A DNA stretch of 64,000 nucleotides, taken from NCBI GenBank assembly GCA_013368315.1, contig JAACJM010000071.1, forward strand, positions 62,001 to 126,000, in the 5' to 3' direction. The notes beneath the pieces are model-generated. The model searched no databases. It saw only the letters and a program-made list of their open reading frames with translations, and was not told where the DNA came from. Source of the stretch: Tetrapyrgos nigripes. Taxonomy: Eukaryota; Basidiomycota; Agaricomycetes; Agaricales; Campanellaceae. The translations under genes were made by a program, and so were the position numbers. Position 1 is the stretch's first letter, and every line of letters starts with the position of its first letter. Of the stretch, positions 57,078 through 64,000 are shown one piece after another.

Positions 57078-57584
57078 AACCGAGCGAACCTTGAATGAAG
57101 TCTGGGACTAGGGTAGTCTCAGAGTGAGGTGGGACCGCAATGTGTGGGCCAACGTTTCGTCTGGGAGAGACTCATCAGGCGGCGTGATTCCCAATATCAC
57201 GTTGGACTGTTTGGGTGTGAGGCTTTCGCCAAACAACGCCAATGTGCCAAGGTGAGTCGTGGATCCTCCTTTCGAGTACTCGACGCGTTTTAATCACCTC
57301 GGTCTGACCTTTCCTCAAACCCAGGCACATACTAGTTTGGTGCCGGTTTATTGGGCTTGGGGATTACTGGCCTCAGGGCCATCCGTTGCATGAGTACCTT
57401 TAAAATCAGTGGTTTCCCGGTCAAGGGCTGATAAAATTTGAATTAAAAAGGCATCAACAACTTCCGTTTTCTCGGTGGCAGGTGGACTGCCAGCAACGAG
57501 GGATAGGACAGGCTGGGCTAGTATTAGGTACAGACGACAGACGAGTACTTAGTATGTACTATGATTTAATCCTACTGATTTTTT
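57078..57584 (-). repeat. upstream pseudo-LTR of the Penelope-like element
   Basis: About 507 bp, direct repeat of 52,972-53,477. Differences include several CG to TG/CA changes. Confidence 0.9.
57130..57191 (-). ncRNA. hammerhead ribozyme, decayed at the cleavage triplet
   Basis: Same fold as the downstream copy, with CUGAUGA, stem II and GAAA kept and one stem I wobble replaced by a full pair. The cleavage triplet reads AUU instead of GUC and stem III loses a pair. Both changes (57138, 57140) are transitions at former CpG sites. Self-cleavage should be weak or absent. Confidence 0.6.
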
Positions 57585-57620
57585 TCCCCATCCTCGCCCA
57601 CCATTCTGACACTACGCCCT

Positions 57621-58438
57621 GGTCCGTTCCCCCCTTCCCCGTCCCAACCCTCGGGGCCTGACGCAGATGCAGACGCACACTCAAACTCAGCCTATGGTGC
57701 CTCAGATCCAGCCCACGCCCACGACTCAGACTCAGACTCAGGCCCAGGTGACGGTCATGGTCATGGTCTATTCACAACCTCCACCCTAGGCATCGACCAC
57801 TGTCTCATCGTAAATTGGAAGAAAAAAGTTGAAGATGTATAGGGTTTGGATGCAGGGGGTGTTTCGGAAGGTTTAGTGTTTACTAGTGTTTAGTGGAAGT
57901 TTTCATGAAAGGGTGGTGTACAGATAGAGATAGAGATAGAGGTAGAGATAAAAGTGTGTTGTGTTATTACTGTAACGTTAACTATACGAGGTGTTACAAG
58001 GTGGTCGCCAATTCCTCCGTCCCGAGCATCCTGAAGATCAGATATCTAATGTCACTCAGGCTACAAATGTCGTTGGGCTTGAACCCCCTCACGCTGGTCA
58101 ACAACTTCAACTTTTGGGCTCTGCTGGTTAGGAATGGCTTCAACAACTCAGTCTGGAGTGTGGATTCCCGCTTCACTTGAGAATTCCCTCATGTTTTTGA
58201 ACATTTTGGATGACGTGGTGCCTGTTCCTGCGGTGACAGAGTGTTTCTCCAGCGTCAGAGATCTTTTCTCGTCACTTAAGGTCCAGGATGGTCAGTATGG
58301 TCACTACGAAGAGACCCCAGGCTTCTTGTTCTGACGCGTTGAGCGATAGCTGTTAGTATACGTCGCAGTGCTCACTGTTCTCCCAGCTGACCACTGGGTG
58401 TCGTTGGCAGCCCAAGTTTCCCCAAAGTGGTTCATCGG
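57621..58438 (+). pseudogene. third copy of the methyltransferase 3' end and downstream flank
   Basis: Matches 52,123-52,938 (last part of exon 3 plus flank) with substitutions such as GACCACTG for GACCGCCG. The stretch cannot encode an enzyme. It abuts the Penelope-like element directly, so the element is bracketed by about 0.8-kb direct copies of the same host sequence. Confidence 0.8.
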
Positions 58439-59513
58439 CGCTTCTCGTAGTCTTGGTACAACCAGACTGACTTGCGCAGACTAAGCTTTTCAAGGGCCTG
58501 GCACAAACGTGGGAAGGAAACCAGCTTTTCCTATCCGAACAACTTGAGCTTGCATCCAATCCATAGTTGATCCATAGTTGATCCATAGCGTAGTTTCTGT
58601 ATAAGTTCCCTTAATATTTTTTTTCTCGTTTCCCCTGGCCAGCAAGATCACCCTCCACGTTTAAGATTCTGTTTGGGATACTACCCACACGTGTAGGCAA
58701 CGTGTAGGATTGCAATCCTATGTACTACATTCCGAGTTGCACACAGTGCAAACAAGTTTTCTTCTCAACGTCCAAATGGTGTGCAAATCAATTACTTATC
58801 TACAATTCATGAGCAAAGCCTTTTCCCAGTGAGGAAACGGCACTGTATCTGCAGTGTTTGTACGCCAAAAAACCCTCAAGGCTCGGATTCTTGTCGGATT
58901 CTGAAGCCTCGATGCAGTGGTGGTGCGCTCACGCGGAGACATAATATAAAGCTGCTGTACAAGGTCGCCTGTCTTCTACCTAGTATCCTCTCCTTCGAGT
59001 CCTTGTTTACCTTGCACTTTTCGAATTATAAGTACCTCAAACTCGACAAACAAACCCGGAGAACGATCATCAATTCAAGAATACCACTGACTGACAAAAC
59101 ACACTAGACTCGGAAAAACCTGGAAAAACCATCTCGTCGGCTCTCTTAATGGCATCCCTGCTGGACCGTGGTGCAAGATCAGCTCATTCGCCCACCTATC
59201 TTCTTCAAGTTTATCTCACAACAAAATCAGCACTGCCGGGCGAGACTTGCACAAAACTCACAACCACCACTATTACCAGATCCTAGAGGACCAGAATGGC
59301 TGGAGAATGAAGGCTTGCAGTTCCATTTCCGAGATAGTATGTACGAGCCTTCAAGGCATTGCGAGGTTTTATTGACTGCTTATAGGAAATAACTAGTCGA
59401 AAAAATGTTGAAGTTTTGGACGAGCTTTTTGACGGAGGGCATTACTGAGTCCATTCAGGAAAGCACAAAGAGGGTTCTGTTTTAGTGAGAGTTTTTCACG
59501 GGTCGCGGGCCAA

Positions 59514-60894
59514 CATCAGTACTTTCGCTTCTTTATATGGGGTATATTCTGTATACATGGTATATTGTCAACCCCATTTCCTTGTGTGTTATACACATAT
59601 ACACATATACTCACCTTATACACCTTTTACGGTCCAGTTGGAATCCCATATACCGTTATACCATATACATATGGCACCTACCTAAATACAGTTAAGGTTT
59701 GAATTCTCTCACTGATGAACAGGACACTGGTCCATATGCGACACGTTTACTCACTTGTGAAGTTGCTCACTGCATTCATATAATGAAATCTGCACCAAAA
59801 GCCGCAATGACAACTTGAGCCTGTATAATGTAAGCCTTGCCAGTGGAACAAGCAGCCAAGCATCATGCTGTGTACATGGTACAGTTTAATTTGCATAATG
59901 GTACAGTTCCATTGCTGTATGTGTACATCGAACCAATGGGTATGTGAACAGAAAACGCGTCGTCGAGCCAAGTTCATTTCAAACTCCGACACATGTGACT
60001 GTATAGTTTGTCAAGCTGTGCTTACATCATCATGTTGACTTTGTTCTAAACGTCAACGTCGTCAATGTCGCTCGACTCTTCTGGACTCGTTTCCCATCAT
60101 GTCCTCCTGTAACTTCCTCGTTCGGTCTTCAAGCACTTCGTCACCAACTACCTGCTCCTACTGTAAGGTTTCAAGGTCCTCAAGAGCCTCAATTATGCCC
60201 TCAAGAACGACTGCATGATGTCAAGTTCCTTACAACTCCTTTTTCCTCTTCAATGCTGAGGTCTTCCTGTGTGTATCCTTGGATTCTCTTTGTCTAGTGG
60301 TGATTCAGGAGCTGGTGATACACTGAGTAACTGTGGATACTGGTGAAGTTGTTTCTTGTTCTGGCTGTCTGTTACGCTGACTGAAGTCTCTAGGTATATG
60401 GAGGAGGACATTTGGTATAGTGAGCTGCCCGTGCGTAAAGTGTTTTTTTTATTACTTCAGTGCCTCATACCATCTGACTTGGGTTTCTTATCTAGGAATT
60501 TTGCACTTGCTCCCTTCATCATCTCTGATACAAGTATACAATGTCATTTCTTCTTTCAGGTGCATTCCCATACTGAATCAATCACCTATTGACAGTGGAG
60601 GCATAGGGTAGCATTACAGTGTAGGTTAGGGATTACTTTGTAGTAGATAGTGAAATACAGTCATTTGCCTTGCAATTCTCACTGTATACCAATGCAAATG
60701 ATAATTGGGAGCCAGAATATACCAGATATACAAGGGAATGGACAGTGTAAATGTATATGGTATAAGTGTATATTGGCCGTTCTGGATTTTTGAGGAGGTG
60801 TATCTGGAGATGCATGTTCCTTTTTCATATACACCAAAAAATGTGTATATGGAGCGTCTCAGACGCTCCATATACAGATGTCTACTTACTGATG
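59514..60894. mobile_element. unclassified 1.38-kb insertion with short inverted ends
   Basis: Sequence absent from copies A and B. Ends CATCAGTA and TACTGATG are an 8-bp inverted pair, followed on both sides by a TATATGG word. Flanking host bases are too altered to define a target duplication. The interior is AT-rich with CATATACAC words and no gene. Near its right end (60,844-60,876) is a perfect 16-bp-arm hairpin with a one-base loop, GGAGCGTCT C AGACGCTCC at its centre. Confidence 0.5.
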
Positions 60895-60966
60895 AAGAAG
60901 GCGTGTACAGATTTTCACCTCAACTTGATGAAATACTTACGCTATCTCCTCATTTAGCATCATAAG

Positions 60967-61274
60967 TAGTGAACTGCACGGGTATCCCGCGGGTACTTTT
61001 GAGGCTACCCGTACCCGTACCCGTGAGCCCTGTATACCCGCGGGTCTTGAGTCGATGAAGGAAAAACAACTATTTGCATACAAAAAAAGGTGAGAATTAA
61101 CCGTTAGTATATATTAATACATTGAACTAATACGTACAAAGCCTAATTGAAGCGTTTATGGCCTGTTTGAGCCACCGTCAACCGGCACGGGTCTGGAAAT
61201 CTGTACCCGTACCCGTACCCGTCAGACCCTTACCCGTGACCCGTGATAAACCGCCGGACCCGTGCTTTTCACTA
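60967..61274. mobile_element. hAT-like MITE, copy 2 (308 bp)
   Basis: Ends TAGTGAACTGCACGGGT and ACCCGTGCTTTTCACTA form imperfect inverted repeats. Perfect 8-bp target duplication ATCATAAG (60959-60966 and 61275-61282) within what was the HHKAAVAFSEG exon of the kinase-like gene. Runs of ACCCGT are expanded compared with copy 1. Confidence 0.88.
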
Positions 61275-63072
61275 ATCATAAGGCTGCAGTTGCTTTCAGT
61301 GAGGGCCTGCTGTAAGTCCTTCCTCTAGGTTTTGTAGGGTTGCGAATCTAGTGGTCGAGACAGACATCCTTCCATGCTGCGGATGACGGCGTGTTCTTCT
61401 TCTGCATCTCAATCGTCATTCATCATTTACGGTGATGGTGAGCCAATCAACGCCTGCGTTGATTCAAATAACTGATACTTTAGGAAGATTGTGAAAGGGG
61501 TCCTGTTGACTACTGTGTGGCCTCTGCTCTCACAGAAGGTATTCCACGTACTTTGAAATTGGGATTCCAGCTTGTGAGTAATGCATTACACCGCTCACAC
61601 CTAATAAACATTGATTTATCGTCATCCGTCCTACCAGGTTGGCGGAGTTGCAGTACGATTTGAATGCCTGAGGCGCCTATAAATGTGGGAGTCTGACAGT
61701 GACGTATATACAGGCCGGCTTGGACTATCTTTCAACTGTCGTCGGTGTATCTCTCGGCGCAATTGGCGAAGAGGTGAGTGTTGATTCCCCGTCGTGTGTG
61801 AATCAATATATACCTGGGAGCTTTGCAACAGAATTTCGAAGTATATATCACTAAAGGTGATCAAGTGAAGGTTGGACTTGGTAGCTGCAAATTTGATAGC
61901 GGAAGTAAGGATGCTGTAGCTGATTGGGAACTGTTCAATGATCTTTGTACCAAGGTGAGCTGCTCATTCATCCACATGCACTGTACTAACGAAAATATAC
62001 CAGTTATTTGAGGATGCAAACCGACTACTATACAGTGAATAGTGCCGCTTTTGGTCTCAGAAAGTTAAGTTTGACTGACCTTCAGCCATTATAGACAAGG
62101 AAGGACAAGAAGCCTCAGGCTCATTGTTCAGAACCTCAGTAATCGTTGAAGCTGCGGATACCATCAAGGAATCAAGTCCAGTTCCTGCAGAGCCAGTACC
62201 CGTGACCCTCAGAAGAGAGCTGCAGTGGAAACGATCCTTGCAAATGTCGGCCCTTGCACTAGTTGCCAGGCAGTTCCAGAATTACTTCCGTATATCCCAG
62301 CCAACTCGTTCTACCCTCAGAACATTTAAAGCGACAAGAGCACTCGGGATGACACCTCATCGATGCAGCACATACTCAAAGGAAGAAATTATGCTTACTT
62401 CTATGATCAGAGAATGTGCCCTCATATCTGGTGAAGTCTGCTTGGTATGTCATGGTGTCATGGTCGAGGAAGATACCTTGTCACTGTCCATTCGAGGTGC
62501 GTTCCTAATCATCTCGATGAAACGACATTGCTCTAATCGTTCACTTAGGACCGCGAGGAGGAGGAGGATGTACATATAGTATGTCTTACTATCTTTGTGG
62601 CGTATCAAGTGGCCACCCACCTCAACTTATGGAACTTTGCCCTTGCGGTCGTATGGGTTCGTACCGAGTGCGCAGCAATCGTCCTTGCCCCCGCCCACAG
62701 ACGATACTCATGACGATAAATCAATGGTGTGCTAGCCCAAGGTGTTCTCGGATACGGGGCTCAGCAGGATATGCCACACATCGGTGACACGAGAACAATT
62801 CTCTTGACCCATACTACGGCGAACTCTCACCCACGCCGTTCCACAACACCCTCTATTATCAATTAGTCGGCATCACTCTTCCTTTACTCACTCTCATACT
62901 ATCACTCTCCTTGATTTTCTCCCCGTTCATGCTGTTCAACCTCGTAGTCTTAGTCTCCAGTCTCTTAGTCTTGCCGCCGTATCAATCAAAGCTCTTTCAG
63001 GATGGAACTTTTTTGTATATTTTGGATTGGTCTTTGGCCATGTCGAGTGCGCGACTCAGAGAGATGGAATAA

Positions 63073-64000
63073 TCCTGAACAGCACTATGTAACCAAATTC
63101 ACCAGATTTGCGCAGATCTAGAGACGTTTGCCTGAGGCTAATAAAAACAACGAAAGAATGCGTTTGCAGAATCCACGAGCGTAACAGAAGTCAAATTTTT
63201 TGAACGGAGTATTCTATCTCGAGCTCTGGAGAAATAAAATCTGAGTATTATGCATCATCAGGTTGCAAACGAGGAAGAAAACGGTTGAAAACCTGACTCA
63301 AACTGCGCTCGGCACCTACGTTTTCAATGAATGTCACACTAGTGACATCTATCACTTCCCCAACCAATACGCAGTCACAGAACGTCCCCTCGCCAACCTT
63401 CCACAGCTTGTATCCTGCAAGTTTGATAAACTGGAGATTTATATCATAGACTTGAAATGTGCAAATTTGTCCGGACAACGGTAAAGATTTATGTGTGTAA
63501 GGAAGTGTGAGAGACTATACGTTGTGTACATTGTATTAAGTATCAAAGCATGTATGCGTCATGGTTTAACCAAACCGTCAAAGCCACATAGTAGCACACC
63601 TCCCAAGGAGGGGGTTACGGCAGGTACAGGAATATGACGCCGCAAGACCACCCTACATCAGCCCTCTCACCCAAATCAACGCCGTAGCGGACTCGGACTC
63701 GAGAACGAGCCAGGTAGCCCCACTTGTTCTCGTGAGCATCCCCCGCAAAGAGGACACCTCGCTCCGTCAACCAGAAAGGTTTAACATCAAACAGACGAGT
63801 TAACGTCTGCGCCCGCCTAAGGAGGCTGACGCTTCGAAAGGTTGAGGCGGACACTTGAAGAAAAGACAGTAAATTTTGCGAGCTTTTATGGAAAGGTTTT
63901 CAAACTCCGCTTCAATATGAGTCAGGTGACTGGTCGTTTGCGAGACGGTCTGACGCGCTTCCTTTTTGGGAAGGTACCCTTTCCACTCAAGCTAAATGTC
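63073..64000. other. no convincing gene
   Basis: Two minus-strand frames (63,248-63,478 and 63,615-63,854) and one plus frame (63,263-63,484) lack recognisable motifs and clear splice partners. One could be an exon of a gene continuing past the right edge (its ATG side reads MSASTFRSVSLLRRAQT), but this is unsupported. Confidence 0.4.

Larger units (their letters stand above)
52972..57619 (-). mobile_element. Penelope-like retroelement (Coprina-like, no GIY-YIG endonuclease seen)
   Basis: Direct pseudo-LTRs (52,972-53,477 and 57,078-57,584) bracket ORF1 and a reverse transcriptase on the minus strand. A 40-bp segment next to the left pseudo-LTR (53,516-53,555) recurs inverted at the outer edge of the right one (57,580-57,619). 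Direct pseudo-LTRs, a short inverted extension, internal hammerhead ribozymes and an RFIDDVF-type RT are together characteristic of Penelope-like elements. Fungal Coprina elements are known to lack the GIY-YIG domain and to sit at chromosome ends; no telomere repeats are seen here. Confidence 0.88.
58740..63072 (+). pseudogene. inverted, decayed third copy of the kinase-like gene with a Cys-rich/membrane tail
   Basis: Promoter-like homology from about 58,740, ATG at 59149 (MASLLDRGA). A one-base deletion soon shifts the frame relative to copies A and B. Homologous exons follow but are split by a 1.4-kb insertion (59,514-60,894) and a MITE (60,967-61,274). Later parts read NFEVYITKGDQVKVGLGSC (61,833 on) and HRCSTYSKEEIMLT. 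Instead of the A or B tail it continues CLVCHGVMVEEDTLSL and, after an intron, LCGVSSGHPPQLMELCPCGR, a Cys-rich stretch, then after an in-frame TGA (62785-62787) HENNSLDPYYGELSPT and hydrophobic LPLLTLILSLSLIFSPFML, ending at 63072. The Cys pattern may be the ancestral tail of the family. Confidence 0.6.

Noticed and set aside
52972..57584. LTR retrotransposon, because of direct 0.5-kb terminal repeats
   Set aside because: No protease, RNase H, integrase, primer-binding site or TG…CA ends. The RT motifs and hammerheads are of Penelope type.
63248..63854. Short frames at the right edge as genes
   Set aside because: No motif, no conserved neighbour and no clear splice structure.

Overview
The window looks like nuclear DNA of an agaricomycete (mushroom-forming basidiomycete). 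The support is many ~50-nt GT-AG introns, a DEP/DH-domain Rho exchange factor, a Trm140/METTL2 methyltransferase, and a cargo of mobile elements typical of these fungi: a Plavaka-type transposase, a TET/JBP dioxygenase, a pogo-like DDE transposase and a Penelope-like retroelement. No sequence search was run; all calls come from reading motifs and frames. Layout, left half: 1-3153 is the 5' part of a RhoGEF gene (minus) that runs off the left edge and carries two tandem DH domains. 4.0-9.6 kb holds a divergent pair, a kinase-like gene with a zinc-finger tail (minus) and a tRNA m3C methyltransferase (plus). 10.1-13.1 kb is a pogo-like transposase (minus) facing a small spliced gene (plus). 15.7-19.4 kb has two uncharacterised minus-strand genes, one resembling DUF6698. 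20.5-22.4 kb has a broken serine-rich gene. 24.3-31.4 kb holds a Plavaka transposase (plus) convergent with a TET/JBP gene (minus). Centre: a host gene (31.5-44.3 kb) is split by a 10,836-bp insertion at 32,516-43,351. The insertion starts CACTG and ends CAGTG, is flanked by the direct repeat ATA, has ~410-420-bp terminal inverted repeats, and is otherwise filled by about 10 kb of a 22-bp satellite in inverted arms. It behaves as a giant non-autonomous fold-back element. Removing it and one ATA restores an open junction in the host gene. The thousand-residue open frames inside it, open in all six frames, are artefacts of the repeat. Right half: 47.1-52.9 kb is a second, same-orientation copy of the kinase-like/methyltransferase block, but the kinase-like gene is joined to a different C-terminal tail (46.1-47.1 kb). 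At 52,972-57,619 lies a Penelope-like retroelement with two direct pseudo-LTRs. Each pseudo-LTR carries a hammerhead ribozyme fold on the element's sense (minus) strand; one copy is canonical and one has lost its cleavage triplet to two CpG transitions. It is followed by a third copy of the methyltransferase tail and an inverted, decayed third copy of the kinase-like gene (59.1-63.1 kb). That third copy has yet another tail, is interrupted by a 1.4-kb insertion, and carries a hAT-like MITE with an 8-bp target duplication. Overall the region is a duplication-rich, transposon-rich accessory segment in which host genes are copied, recombined and broken. Many breaks are single in-frame TAG or TGA codons compatible with C-to-T change. 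The most notable items are the palindromic satellite transposon, the ribozyme-bearing Penelope element, and the kinase-like family with interchangeable tails.
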